A DNA stretch of 64,000 bases from Deferribacteres bacterium (GTDB lineage Bacteria > Chrysiogenota > Deferribacteres > Deferribacterales > Geovibrionaceae), in the NCBI GenBank assembly GCA_023395255.1, contig JAEWZN010000010.1:124001-188000 (forward strand), in the 5' to 3' direction. The translations under genes were made by a program, and so were the position numbers. Below are positions 35,483 to 45,074 of this stretch, piece after piece (the first letter of the stretch is position 1; each line of letters opens with the position of its first letter). The notes under the pieces were generated by a model. That model was not told where the DNA came from, did no database searches, and saw only the letters and a program-made list of their open reading frames with translations.

Positions 35483-36544
35483 ATGCTGAGATTTTTCAAA
35501 ACACCTGAAAAAAGGCTGGGCGCTGCTCCCGGAACCCTGCATGAGGAAACGGCAGATTTAGGCTTTTTCGCTTCATGCACCAGCTACAGTGAGGATGTAA
35601 TGGAGCATGCCTCCTGTGACACTGCGGAGGCATGTATAGCTGCCATAAGCAGGGAGGACACCATAAACTGGCTGAACGTTACAGGGCATGCCACCCATGA
35701 TGTTCTGCGGGAGCTGGGAAGGAAGCTGGATGTGCATGACCTTGTTCTGGAGGATATTCAGAACGGATCTCAGCCCCTTAAGTTTGAGGAATATGACAAT
35801 TTCGTGTTTATAATCGTTAAGTCTCTGGTTTATAACCACAATAAAGAGAGCTTCACCATTGCGGATACGAAGATAATTGTGGGTGAAAACTATATAATCA
35901 CATTCAGCGCTGAGCCCGTGCCTATGTATCTCAAGCTTTTCAAGAGGCTTTCGCAGAAGAATACCAAACTGCGCAAAATGGGGCTGCCTTACTTCCTTTT
36001 TGCGCTTCTGGATGCCCTGAGTGACGGAAGCTATGAAACCCTCAACCGTATAATAGACACTGTGGAGGAGATGGAAGAGGTTGTTCAGGAAAACTTTCAG
36101 GAGTTTGACATAGCAGAGATTTACCGCATAAAACAGCTTATGGGACACGCCAAGCGCTCTCTCTGGCGGTATATGGAGATAATAAACAGCATAAAGGTAA
36201 GCGATTATCTGGATATTCCGGATGAGGTGATGCCTTACTACAAGGATCTGGAGGATCACTACAAGCACATGCGGGACATAGTGGAATCTGTGCATTCCGC
36301 TGCCACGGATATGTTCAATCTCTATGTTTCTCTTAACGGGCAGCAGATGAACGAAGTCATTAAAGTGCTTACGGTATTTTCCGCTATATTCATCCCTCTG
36401 ACCTTCATCGCAGGGGTCTACGGCATGAACTTTCAGTACATGCCGGAGCTTGCCAAGCCGTGGGGCTACCCGGCAGTGCTTGGGCTTATGGCCTGTGTTG
36501 TCTGCGCTATGGTGATATATGTCCGGCGTAAACGGTGGTTTTAG
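35483..36544 (+). CDS. corA: CorA family Mg2+/Co2+ transporter
   Basis: A 353-residue divalent cation channel. A long cytoplasmic domain (about 1-290) is followed by two C-terminal helices with the selectivity motif GMN (VYGMNFQYMPEL) at the end of the first. The C-terminus YVRRKRWF is basic as usual. ATG 35483 is preferred since CCGGAGG precedes it; an upstream in-frame start lies in the MFS gene. Three bases overlap with the convergent mscS-type gene. The family also moves Co2+ and Ni2+. Confidence 0.92.
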   Translation: MLRFFKTPEKRLGAAPGTLHEETADLGFFASCTSYSEDVMEHASCDTAEACIAAISREDTINWLNVTGHATHDVLRELGRKLDVHDLVLEDIQNGSQPLKFEEYDNFVFIIVKSLVYNHNKESFTIADTKIIVGENYIITFSAEPVPMYLKLFKRLSQKNTKLRKMGLPYFLFALLDALSDGSYETLNRIIDTVEEMEEVVQENFQEFDIAEIYRIKQLMGHAKRSLWRYMEIINSIKVSDYLDIPDEVMPYYKDLEDHYKHMRDIVESVHSAATDMFNLYVSLNGQQMNEVIKVLTVFSAIFIPLTFIAGVYGMNFQYMPELAKPWGYPAVLGLMACVVCAMVIYVRRKRWF

Positions 36545-37341
36545 GCCTGCTCTTTCAGCTTGGTGAGGTAAAGGCGGATGATAGCCTGCTCTATCCTCCC
36601 TTTTCTGCGTGAAGGTACGGGAACACGGACAAGGAGGTTCACTGTTTCCCTGTCAGGAAATTCTATGGATACCCTCGGCTCAACGGAGGGAACTTCAAGG
36701 CCTGCCCGTGTGCTCACTTCCGTCATGTATTTCACTGCACTTCCGAGGTATTCTGTGCATACCTCGTTGGCAGCATCCAGAATTATCTTCTCGGTTTTTT
36801 CCAGATCATCCTCCCTTTTCAGGGGAATGCTGAAAATATGGAGCATGAATTCATCCAGATAGGTTTCATTTATTACCGGATAGCTCATGAAAAGGCTGTT
36901 GGGGAGGTTCACTGTCCGCCCTGTGTACTGGTGGGTGGAGCTTATTTCCAGCAGGGTTGTGCTTATGAGGTTTACATCTATAACGTCACCTCTCAGTCCG
37001 TTGATCTCTATCCTGTCTGCTACCCTGAACGGCTGGGTGATGCCTCTTATTATTCCGGCGAGAAAGCAGAGGAGTATCTCCTTTGTAGCAATAACAAGAG
37101 CAACGGCTATGGCGGCGAGGGATATTGCCATGTCCCTTATGTGGGAGAGCCAGATTATGCTGATAATAAGAATTACGGTGAGGAAAAACATATTCCGTGT
37201 GGTTACCAGCACACGCCTTTTTGCGTCCGCATTGGGGAAGTTGTGCTTCTGCACATAACGGAGAAAAATTATGCGTGAAATTATGGCTACGGCTATTACA
37301 AGTACAGTGCCTGTCACACGCCACATTATTTCCTGCTGCAT
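36541..37341 (-). CDS. MscS-type mechanosensitive channel
   Basis: A 266-residue small-conductance mechanosensitive channel of the inner membrane. Three N-terminal helices (about 6-26, 47-66 and 70-95) are followed by the MscS beta domain with FRVADRIEINGLRGDVIDVNL and the NSLFMSYPVINET segment, then a soluble C-terminal domain. The pore helix (SLAAIAVALVIATKEILLCF) lacks the exact Gly pattern of E. coli MscS. It releases solutes in hypo-osmotic shock. GAGG precedes the ATG. Confidence 0.88.
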   Translation of the reverse strand: MQQEIMWRVTGTVLVIAVAIISRIIFLRYVQKHNFPNADAKRRVLVTTRNMFFLTVILIISIIWLSHIRDMAISLAAIAVALVIATKEILLCFLAGIIRGITQPFRVADRIEINGLRGDVIDVNLISTTLLEISSTHQYTGRTVNLPNSLFMSYPVINETYLDEFMLHIFSIPLKREDDLEKTEKIILDAANEVCTEYLGSAVKYMTEVSTRAGLEVPSVEPRVSIEFPDRETVNLLVRVPVPSRRKGRIEQAIIRLYLTKLKEQA

Positions 37342-37459
37342 ATCGAAAAAACCTCTTTACGTTCTGACTGCTTAAAGTATAAAGCAGTTTATCCGGAAAT
37401 AAAACTAATGGAGCATCCCTGCGGAAAATGCAAGGACTTTATAATAAGGAAGTGGAAAT

Positions 37460-38068
37460 ATGAAATACACTGATCTCACTTATACAATTACCGAAAACAT
37501 GCCTGTTTACCCCGGAACCGAAAAGCCTGTTCTTGAAAAGCTTGAGATTGACGGATACCGGGAAACTCTTTTTCATATGTTCTCCCATACGGGAACCCAC
37601 ATGGACGCTCCATACCATGTTTTTAAGGATGGCAGGAAGCTTGAGGATTACTCCATTGAGGAGTTCACAGGAAGAGCCGCCGTGATAGATATTCCGCAGG
37701 GTACAAAGACTATTGAGCCGGAAATGCTTAAATCCGCCGAAGGCTTTGGGTTTGTCCTGCTCCGCACCGGCTGGGGCAGTAAATGGGGCAGGGATGAATA
37801 TTTTGATGGTTTTCCCGTTCTTTCCCTGAAAGCTGCGGAGTATCTGGCCGGGCTCAGGCTGAAAGGAATAGGGCTTGACTGCATTTCGGTAGATGAGGTC
37901 GGGATGAACGAACTTCCTGTTCACAGGGTTATTCTGGGGAGCGGAATGCTGATAATAGAAAACCTTGCCTGTCTGGAAATGCTGCCCGCTGAGGTGACTT
38001 TTACCGCGCTGCCGCTGAAATATGCCGATTCAGACGGGTGCAGCGTGAGGGCTTTCGCCTCCTACTGA
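37460..38068 (+). CDS. Cyclase family protein (kynurenine formamidase-like)
   Basis: A 202-residue metal-dependent hydrolase. The family motif HxGTHxDxPxH is present at H43 to H53 (HTGTHMDAPYH), with a second conserved part, GIGLDCISVDEVG. Members hydrolyse N-formylkynurenine, isatin or other amides. Its substrate here is unknown and no tryptophan catabolism gene is near. AAGGAAG precedes the ATG. It overlaps the convergent macro domain gene by 7 bp. Confidence 0.88.
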   Translation: MKYTDLTYTITENMPVYPGTEKPVLEKLEIDGYRETLFHMFSHTGTHMDAPYHVFKDGRKLEDYSIEEFTGRAAVIDIPQGTKTIEPEMLKSAEGFGFVLLRTGWGSKWGRDEYFDGFPVLSLKAAEYLAGLRLKGIGLDCISVDEVGMNELPVHRVILGSGMLIIENLACLEMLPAEVTFTALPLKYADSDGCSVRAFASY

Positions 38069-38496
38069 GCCTCTTTTTCCGTGATGACGAACCTGTCGTC
38101 AAAATATTTTTCAAGGACGGGGAGCACATCGGTCTTTTTCAGCCCGCCTTTGCCGCAGCCGGGAAGGGGGATGGTGATGCGCTCTATGCCCCGTTTGTCA
38201 ACCTGTTCCAGAAGCTGTGCTGCGGAGCGTTCCACAAGCCTGAGCTCTGCGTATGAGAGCCATGTCTCCTCAACGGGGAAGCTGAATACCATGCTGCCTA
38301 AGTAATGTACGCTGTTCCCCTTTTCCGTGAGGAGCCTGCCCAGTTCTGACGCAATATCGGGAAGCTTCGCCGCCACCTCTCTGGCGTTACCCCTGCCCAT
38401 GTTCGCCGTACCGTCCTTCTTAACAGTTCCGTTGGTGGTTACGGCTATCCAGCTTTTCCTGGCTAGCTCCGTCAGGTCATCTCTGCTGAAAAGCAT
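38062..38496 (-). CDS. Macro domain protein, ADP-ribose binding/processing
   Basis: A 144-residue single macro domain. The N-terminal AVTTNGTVKKDGTANMGRGN corresponds to the ADP-ribose loop with conserved Asn and Gly-rich stretch, and ITIPLPGCGKGGL is the second ligand loop. Such short macro proteins (phage and bacterial Appr-1''-p processing type) remove or bind ADP-ribose. It starts one base before the stop of the amidotransferase gene upstream, so they are one operon. Confidence 0.83.
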   Translation of the reverse strand: MLFSRDDLTELARKSWIAVTTNGTVKKDGTANMGRGNAREVAAKLPDIASELGRLLTEKGNSVHYLGSMVFSFPVEETWLSYAELRLVERSAAQLLEQVDKRGIERITIPLPGCGKGGLKKTDVLPVLEKYFDDRFVITEKEAQ

Positions 38497-38497
38497 T

Positions 38498-39196
38498 TCA
38501 GTCTCCGGAATACATTTCCATGAAAGCGGCCAGCAGGGCGTTAGCCTCCGGCGTTTCGGCTATCAGCTCCATGATTTTTTCAGGTTCTTTCAGCCTGTGC
38601 TTCTGATGCTCGGCGTACTGCTCCATTATGAAGGAGTCAAACTCAGGGTGGAACTGAACCCCCCATGTGTTTTTGCCGTATCTGAAAGCATGTATCGGTT
38701 CGTAGCCGTTTCCGGCAAGGACAACGCACCCCTCCGGCAGTTTCAGTACCGACTGGGTATGGGTCGCATGGGCTATGAATTTTTTCGGGAGTGTTTTGAA
38801 GAGGGGGTCTTTCCTCCCCGCATCGGTGAGTTCCACCTCCACAGTGCCTATTTCGGGGCCGAACGGGTGGTTGTCCACCCTGCCGCCCAATGCATGGGCA
38901 AGAAGCTGATGACCGTAGCAGATACCCAGCACGGGAACCTCTTTCACGGCAGCTTCTTTCAGCCAGACTGCGGTTCTTTCGCTCCACGGGTGAAGGTCGG
39001 TGACCATCTCATGTGCGCCGGATACAACTATGCCTTCGTACTGCGAAGGATCTGGGAGTGCGTCCCCTTTTTGTACATCTATGACTTTTACCTGCTTCCT
39101 GAATGCCCCCATGAAACGGATTATCCAGTCGGCAAAGCCGCCGTAATTATCTTCAAGTTCTTTGAGAGTGCTTCCCATTTTCAGTACAAGGAACAT
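38498..39196 (-). CDS. Class I glutamine amidotransferase domain protein
   Basis: A 232-residue stand-alone GATase1. The nucleophile is C93 in VLGICYGHQLLAHALGG, and the other triad members are H183 and E185 in GVQFHPEFD. It resembles the GMP synthase-like amidotransferases (GuaA N-terminal type) without a synthase part. It may have a hydrolase role on gamma-glutamyl compounds, as in the YfeJ/PuuD-like families. RBS AAGAGG is before the ATG. It is directly followed by the macro domain gene. Confidence 0.87.
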   Translation of the reverse strand: MFLVLKMGSTLKELEDNYGGFADWIIRFMGAFRKQVKVIDVQKGDALPDPSQYEGIVVSGAHEMVTDLHPWSERTAVWLKEAAVKEVPVLGICYGHQLLAHALGGRVDNHPFGPEIGTVEVELTDAGRKDPLFKTLPKKFIAHATHTQSVLKLPEGCVVLAGNGYEPIHAFRYGKNTWGVQFHPEFDSFIMEQYAEHQKHRLKEPEKIMELIAETPEANALLAAFMEMYSGD

Positions 39197-39385
39197 CCTT
39201 ACCTCTTAACAAATGTGTTCTTGGGCTAAGAATATACCTTGGTGAGGCAGTGTTCAAGAGTAATTAAGGGGGCTAAGCTTCGGTAAGATATTCAGACGCA
39301 GCGGTATATGTTTGTGAAATGGCTGTCCGGCCTGTTTGGTGAGGCTGTATTTCTGTCTCAGTGGGCGGGGTGATTATCAGCTAAA

Positions 39386-39682
39386 TCAGCCCCGAAGTTT
39401 TTTCACGCCGAAAATCTGCACAAGGCTGAGTTCCTCCATGAGATCAATGAGCCTGTCATCGCCCACGTACATGGATATATGGATGCCGTCTACGTTTACA
39501 AGCTTCATCAGGTAGCCGATTACGGAGGAGGTCATGGAGAGGGAGTCGCCGATTATGAAACTGATGCTGTCTGCGCCCCTGTCAACAAGAGCCTGAACTG
39601 TCTCCTTGATGGTCATGTAGTTTTCGAGGGTCTTGATGTTGCCTTTTATTTCGATCTGTTTGTCGTGAACATTTATTTCCAT
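39386..39682 (-). CDS. STAS-like protein, putative anti-sigma-factor antagonist
   Basis: A 98-residue protein that resembles the STAS fold: beta strand MEINVHDKQIEIKG, then SISFIIGDSLSMTSSVIGYL where the serine pair is in the position of the phosphorylated serine of SpoIIAA, then ISMYVGDDRLIDLMEELSL. It overlaps the end of the upstream phosphatase/kinase gene by 10 bp. The start ATG 39682 was preferred because GGAGA is eight bases before it. With the fused PP2C and HATPase domains upstream it probably forms a partner-switching module. The similarity is weak but context supports it. Confidence 0.65.
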   Translation of the reverse strand: MEINVHDKQIEIKGNIKTLENYMTIKETVQALVDRGADSISFIIGDSLSMTSSVIGYLMKLVNVDGIHISMYVGDDRLIDLMEELSLVQIFGVKKLRG

Positions 39683-41343
39683 ACGCATTCTCCGCGGATT
39701 GTTTTATAGATTCTGACTTTATTCCCTTTTTCATTAAAGTAAATATCATCCACGGCGGAAGTCACCATTTTTATTCCGTTTCCGCCGAAAAAGGCCTTTT
39801 TGCTTCTGCGTTTTTTGCGGAAGTCAAAGCCGTGTCCGTTGTCGCTCACTTCCGCGCAGAAAACAAGGGAGCCGCCCCTGTTCTCAACACGGGTTCTTAT
39901 CCTGATAAATTTATCCGGCGCGGGCTTTGCCTTCTTGAGGCATTCGTCATACACGCCTTCTGTTATGAGCTTTGTTTTCTCTTCAAGTTCAATTTCCAGG
40001 CAGCCGTGCTCAAAGGCATTCATGACAAGCTCTGTCAGAACCCCCGTCATGGAGGCTGCGTCATCGTCCGAGAGGCCGTCCCTCCTGAGCTTTTCCTCCA
40101 CTCCGTTTATGTAGACCATAACGTCATGAAAGTCGGGGTTTACGGATATTTCCTCCGCATAGCCGCCCACGGATGAATTTATATATATAAAGGTTATATC
40201 GTCCTCATAGCTGGTAACTGTACTGTCAAGAAATGTACGCATGTGCATAAAGGGCGGATTGTCCTTTATGAGATCATACAGCATTTCCTTGTGTTCTGCT
40301 GTACTTATAAATGTATTTTCCAGAAGTCCGTCGGTGAAGACCGCAAGGGAAAGCATGCCTGCAATATTTTCCCTGCCTATGTTGAAGCTTTCGGTGGAGG
40401 ACATAAGCGGAGGGTTGTTGCTTTTTAATTTTTTAAGCCCGTCAGGCATGGAGACAGAGAGGGACGGCACGGAAAACAGCGCGTACTCCATCTCTTCGAA
40501 CCCGCTGCTTATTCTCAGAAAAGCGCAGCTTACGATCTCCTCCTCAAGCAGAACCTTTTTCACATATTCCAGGTATCTGCTTATGAGCGTGGAGAGCCCT
40601 GAACCGTTGCGTTCGTTGAAGCGGTCTATTATGTGGTTTATGAAAGCTATGCTCATGAATGTGGTTACGGATGCGGAGATCCCTTTTCCCATTGAGTCTA
40701 TGAGGAAAACAAATATGCTTCCGTCAGAGAGTCTTCTCACCGAATATCCGTCACCGCTGAGTGTGTCCAGAGGCTTGTAAAATGTGTTTACGAAATAAGG
40801 GTTGCCGGCGTTTTCCAGCATCATCCCCTGAAAGTCGTTTTTGATCAGGTTAAGCTGCTTTTCGAAGGCGTTTTTTTCCTGAAGGGAGTGGTAGCGCTCC
40901 TTAAACCTGAGAAGTTCGAGGTCTTTTCTGCGGCTTTCATGCTCAAGCTTCTTGACAAGAACCTTCTGAAAAGAATCCTCAAGTGCGCGGCGGATTGTTT
41001 TTCTTGTGATCGGTTTGGGCAGAAAGTGAGTTATGCCGCTGTTGAGCGCACTTATAACCACATCGCTCTCGTTGTGCCCAGTTACGAGAACCACAGGGGT
41101 ATCGGGCTTTTCCTCCAGAATTTCTCTGGCAAGCTCAAGCCCGGTCATCTGCGGCATGTCATGGTCGGTGAAAACCACGTCTATCTCACGGCGGCGGAAC
41201 AGTTCCAGACCTTCCAGACCGTCGGCGGCGGTAAAAACCCTGCCCACCATCTGTTCCAGAACCAGTTCCATTGTGCGTCTGTTGACGGAGTTGTCCTCCA
41301 CCACCAGAACATTAAGCTTGTCGAGCAGTCCGCTCAGCGTCAT
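39673..41343 (-). CDS. Receiver-PP2C (SpoIIE)-HATPase fusion, partner-switching regulator
   Basis: A 556-residue protein with three parts. The receiver (about 8-125) has D60 in VVFTDHDMP and K105-P106. The PP2C/SpoIIE-type phosphatase (about 185-390) includes GDGYSVRRLSDGSIFVFLID and GMLSLAVFTDGLLENT. The C-terminal GHKL ATPase (about 410-550) resembles anti-sigma kinases (LTELVMNAFEHG, DNGHGFDFRKK). A phosphorylated receiver would switch phosphatase and kinase on a STAS partner; the adjacent gene encodes one. It starts two bases after the stop of a chemoreceptor gene, suggesting control by chemosensory input. Confidence 0.85.
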   Translation of the reverse strand: MTLSGLLDKLNVLVVEDNSVNRRTMELVLEQMVGRVFTAADGLEGLELFRRREIDVVFTDHDMPQMTGLELAREILEEKPDTPVVLVTGHNESDVVISALNSGITHFLPKPITRKTIRRALEDSFQKVLVKKLEHESRRKDLELLRFKERYHSLQEKNAFEKQLNLIKNDFQGMMLENAGNPYFVNTFYKPLDTLSGDGYSVRRLSDGSIFVFLIDSMGKGISASVTTFMSIAFINHIIDRFNERNGSGLSTLISRYLEYVKKVLLEEEIVSCAFLRISSGFEEMEYALFSVPSLSVSMPDGLKKLKSNNPPLMSSTESFNIGRENIAGMLSLAVFTDGLLENTFISTAEHKEMLYDLIKDNPPFMHMRTFLDSTVTSYEDDITFIYINSSVGGYAEEISVNPDFHDVMVYINGVEEKLRRDGLSDDDAASMTGVLTELVMNAFEHGCLEIELEEKTKLITEGVYDECLKKAKPAPDKFIRIRTRVENRGGSLVFCAEVSDNGHGFDFRKKRRSKKAFFGGNGIKMVTSAVDDIYFNEKGNKVRIYKTIRGECVWK

Positions 41344-41345
41344 CT

Positions 41346-43268
41346 CTAAACCTTAAATCTTTTCAGCACTGCAAGAAGACTTCCGGATTTTTCCGAGAGC
41401 ATTCTGGCAACCTCCTCAACATTTTCACCGGAGTATTTGTTCTCGGTGGAAAGTGAGGTGAGCCTCTGCACTATCTCTATCATCTCCTTGGTTTTTGTGG
41501 CGATGATTGTATTCATCTTCACCACTTCGGAGGAAACAGACACTGTGTCGCCCAGCTTGCTGCCTGTGGCGTTTGCCTCGCTTATCAGCTCTTTGGAATC
41601 GTCTGCGACTGTGACTATTTTTTCTGATATATCGCTTATCTGTCTGTTGGAGTTTTCAACCCCGTTGGTTATCATCCCTATAATGCGGTTGATCTCCACA
41701 AGCGATGTCTGTGTACGTTCGGCGAGCTTGCGCACTTCGTCCGCAACAACGGCGAATCCGCGTCCGTGTTCACCTGCTCTTGCCGCCTCAATGGAGGCGT
41801 TCAGCGCCAGAAGGTTTGTCTGGTCGGCTATGTCGCTGATGATGGAGAGAACCTGACGTATCTGAGCCGCCTGTTCAGTAAGGTTTTCCATGTCTTTTGC
41901 GAGGGATGCCTGACGCGCGCTTTCGCTGATGATGGTGCTGACAACATTATTAAGATTCGCAACAAACTTGTTGAGCATGTTGCGGCTGTCTTCCAGAACT
42001 TCCGTGGTGCTTATGGCAAGCTCCTCTGTTTTGTCGAGGTTGGAGGCGATGTTGTTCACTATTACGCTGTTTTCCTCAGCGAGGCTTGTCATTTCCTGAA
42101 TATTGCTGTAGAGGGATTCGGAAGTGGAGGAAAGCTCCTCACTTGCGCTTGCTGTTTCGTTTGCACTATCCAGAGAGGTTATCACCGTGTTCTGCACTTT
42201 TTCTATGAATGCATCTATGTTGTCCGAAACAAGCTCAAACTCATCGCCGCTTCTGTAGCTTACTCTTCTGGTCAGGTCACCGTCGCCCACAGCGAGGTCT
42301 TCCGTTGTGGCTATCACTTCCTTAAGCGGTTTGATAATCGCTACAAAGAGGATGACAAGCACAACTGAGGCGATGAAGAGGAACCACACAATGGTGTAGA
42401 AAAACTGCTGTGAGGAAACCTTTTTTGCGCTTGATATAGCCTCGTTTATATCACGAAGGGGCACAGCCGCCGCAAAGTGGCCTATTGCCTTTTCGCCGTC
42501 ATTTTTGATCTCTTTGGTGATTACGAAGAAGCTGTCTGTGACAGTGTAGGGCTTATCCGAGGGAAATTCCGCTTTGCGCAGTTCTTCCGCAAGTGCGGGG
42601 TCGCCGTTGTATGTAATTGTATAACCGCCGAGCTTTTCACCCTTAGCGGCTGATGAGTTCAGCAGGATGAGGGTTGATACGCCCATATCGGTTTTCATTT
42701 CCTTAGCTATTATGTCCGCGTTTACGGAAAGCTGGAGTGCGCCCACATATCTGCCGGAGTTATCGGTTATGGGAGCCGCACCCTTGATACAGACACCCTC
42801 GGCAGAATCCTCGACTCCGCTGAAAGGCGATTTTGACTGCTCAGTCTTTATCAGCACATAGCCCGGTTCAGGTGAACCTGATGCGAAGCCTGCGTATGTG
42901 AAGGTGCTGAGACCCTCGTTCACCACAAGGATCTTAATGCCTTCAAAGTAGCTGTTTTTTTCAAGGCGATAGTGTATTTTCCCTATGTATTCCGCGGCGT
43001 ATTCATTGTCGCGCATACTGAGGGAGTTCATTATCTCTGAATTTGTGGAGAGAACAATGGCATTGGTCAGCACTGTTTCCGCGGCAGATTCGGCGGTATG
43101 CTGGAGAAAACGGCCGATCTCCTCCACTTTGGAATTCATAACGTCTTCTTTAACTTTGTTCAGCCCCATTATGGAGTAAACAGAATAAACTATAGCCGCT
43201 GTTGCAACAATTCCTGCAAGAGGGATAAGAAATTTCATGAAAAGTGACAGCTTTCTTACTTTAGGCAT
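41346..43268 (-). CDS. Methyl-accepting chemotaxis protein, Cache-type sensor
   Basis: A 640-residue chemoreceptor with transmembrane helix near 12-35, a long periplasmic domain (about 40-300, with [19 protein letters not shown] and [15 protein letters not shown], Cache-like), second helix near 315-335, HAMP and a signalling domain with the tip [20 protein letters not shown]. Start ATG 43268 follows GCGGGGG; an in-frame GTG 18 bp upstream is less likely. It leads the operon with the receiver-phosphatase-kinase and STAS genes, so this receptor may feed a stress or biofilm switch rather than flagella. Ligand unknown. Confidence 0.9.
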   Translation of the reverse strand: MPKVRKLSLFMKFLIPLAGIVATAAIVYSVYSIMGLNKVKEDVMNSKVEEIGRFLQHTAESAAETVLTNAIVLSTNSEIMNSLSMRDNEYAAEYIGKIHYRLEKNSYFEGIKILVVNEGLSTFTYAGFASGSPEPGYVLIKTEQSKSPFSGVEDSAEGVCIKGAAPITDNSGRYVGALQLSVNADIIAKEMKTDMGVSTLILLNSSAAKGEKLGGYTITYNGDPALAEELRKAEFPSDKPYTVTDSFFVITKEIKNDGEKAIGHFAAAVPLRDINEAISSAKKVSSQQFFYTIVWFLFIASVVLVILFVAIIKPLKEVIATTEDLAVGDGDLTRRVSYRSGDEFELVSDNIDAFIEKVQNTVITSLDSANETASASEELSSTSESLYSNIQEMTSLAEENSVIVNNIASNLDKTEELAISTTEVLEDSRNMLNKFVANLNNVVSTIISESARQASLAKDMENLTEQAAQIRQVLSIISDIADQTNLLALNASIEAARAGEHGRGFAVVADEVRKLAERTQTSLVEINRIIGMITNGVENSNRQISDISEKIVTVADDSKELISEANATGSKLGDTVSVSSEVVKMNTIIATKTKEMIEIVQRLTSLSTENKYSGENVEEVARMLSEKSGSLLAVLKRFKV

Positions 43269-43491
43269 AATAAAACCCCCGCGCACTAAAACAAAATATT
43301 ATAACTCAGGATTCAAACACTTCAGATAGAAATTTAACAGTTTTTAGAATAACTTTATGCGCGATCCGTGTCAAGTGTGTAACTGGCGAAAAGCTCATGA
43401 TAAAAATTATTTGTGGCTAAACTAGAATGTTCGTATAACACTATTTTATGAACCGGAACGCTCATAACGCTGCAAAAGTTTTAATGAACCA

Positions 43492-44739
43492 TTAACAGCC
43501 GTGAAGCACCTGCTGCTCCGCAACCCATTCAAAGCTGGCGTACTTGATTTCGCTCACATCGTTAACGGAGAGTTTCATCTGTTTCAGCAGATCACCGTTA
43601 ACAGCAACCGAACGATCGTCAGATGTTTCTATAAGCCGTAGCAGGCTCCCCAGTCTGCCTTCCCTTTTTTCTATCGCGTCTTTTATGCTTCCTTCAATGT
43701 TCAGTGAGTTCATCAGTTCAGAGGAGGAAATGCCGAAAATCACATCAAGCATGGATATAAGCCCGGTGAAGTATGCATCACCGGCTATGCCTGAGCCTTC
43801 TCCGAACACTCTGGAGGCGAGCAGCTCCATTGCCCTTGCCCGCAGGAGAACAGTCTCCAGCAGGGGGCTGCGCCTGTTGTCTTTATTTTTGGATGCGTAA
43901 AGCATTATTATCAGCCATTTCTGAAGCTGCTGCCGTCCCAGAAGGCTTATTGCGTGACGTATGGAGCGCACTTCTGAACGGATAAAGAATGAGGAGGAGT
44001 TTATCAGCTTAAGCAGTTTCAGGCTGAATTCCGGCTGGAGTTTGAACTCGGTTTCTATTTTATCAAGGGAGCTGTCGCTCCCAAGGAGGTTGAGCAGCTT
44101 GAGTATTGATATTTTAGACGGTTCGATTGATGATTTGGATACAATGTTCGGACGGGCGAAATAATAGCCCTGAAACAGTTCGAAACCGACATCCAGAGCC
44201 ATTAAATAAGATTCCTGAGTTTCAACTTTTTCGGCAAGGAGCGTTGCCGGATATTTTTTCAGTTCCCGTGTTTTGTAGCGTATGTCTTTCTCTTCCGAGA
44301 GGGCAAAGTCTACTTTGATGTAGTCAACCATGGGGAAAAGCGGAGCAAACATAAGCATGTACTCGTCCGAAAAGAACATATCGTCCAGAGCAAAGCGGTA
44401 GCCCTTTTCTTTGTATTTTTTTATCCTTTCCACGAGAGCTTTGGAAACAACAGTGTTTTCTATGATCTCAAAGACAAGCTTCTCCGGCGGAAGAACATCC
44501 AGTATGTCCTGCATAAGCATGTTTTCGTTTATGTTGATGAATCCGTCTTTTCCGCCGAGCAGTTTTTCCAGCCCGAAGTTCTGAACCATGTTCACCAGAA
44601 CCCTTGCCGTTGCACATGTATTGTCCGTTATAACGGCTGATGTCTCACCGGGATTACGGAAGAGGAGTTCATAGCCGTGGGTGAAGCCGTCTCTGGTGAG
44701 AATCGGCTGGCGGCCGAGTATCAGTTCTTCATAATTCAT
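43492..44739 (-). CDS. EAL-HDOD signalling protein (YuxH-like)
   Basis: A 415-residue protein with an N-terminal EAL-like domain (about 5-205) and a C-terminal HDOD domain (about 210-410). The EAL site is degenerate: ELL replaces EAL in HGYELLFRN, and the loop 6 DDFG is DDMFF (ALDDMFFSDEY), so it is probably not a phosphodiesterase but a c-di-GMP or protein binder. AEKVET and FQGYYFARP remain. HDOD part: LKLLKLINSSSFFI and ISLLGRQQLQKWL. Start ATG 44739 with AAAGGA upstream. Confidence 0.88.
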   Translation of the reverse strand: MNYEELILGRQPILTRDGFTHGYELLFRNPGETSAVITDNTCATARVLVNMVQNFGLEKLLGGKDGFININENMLMQDILDVLPPEKLVFEIIENTVVSKALVERIKKYKEKGYRFALDDMFFSDEYMLMFAPLFPMVDYIKVDFALSEEKDIRYKTRELKKYPATLLAEKVETQESYLMALDVGFELFQGYYFARPNIVSKSSIEPSKISILKLLNLLGSDSSLDKIETEFKLQPEFSLKLLKLINSSSFFIRSEVRSIRHAISLLGRQQLQKWLIIMLYASKNKDNRRSPLLETVLLRARAMELLASRVFGEGSGIAGDAYFTGLISMLDVIFGISSSELMNSLNIEGSIKDAIEKREGRLGSLLRLIETSDDRSVAVNGDLLKQMKLSVNDVSEIKYASFEWVAEQQVLHGC

Positions 44740-45074
44740 CAACAGAATCCTTTGGTTTGTGTTTTATAATTTAGAATATAGTAATGCACGGCAAATCCCG
44801 AAAGATGAATTTGATTATTTTGATAAAATATTCTGTACTTATCCGGCAGCTTGTCGTTGTGCTTATTTTTATCCGGTATGAGGGGTTTATTATAACAACA
44901 AAGTTGACTGTTTATCAATGATATGATTCAGATGCTTTATGTGGGAATATGGCGCATTAATGAGCTTATGATTATTTGATTATCGGATAACGAGTTATTT
45001 AATAATAAGTTGACAAACTAAAGTATTGCAGTTTTGTGCCGCATGGCATATTCATTTAATGAAAGGAGATTTCT
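44740..45074. other. AT-rich divergent intergenic region
   Basis: No gene found. A TTGACA at about 45011 before the hemolysin III gene could be a -35 box, but no convincing -10 was found at the right distance. No repeats. Confidence 0.4.
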
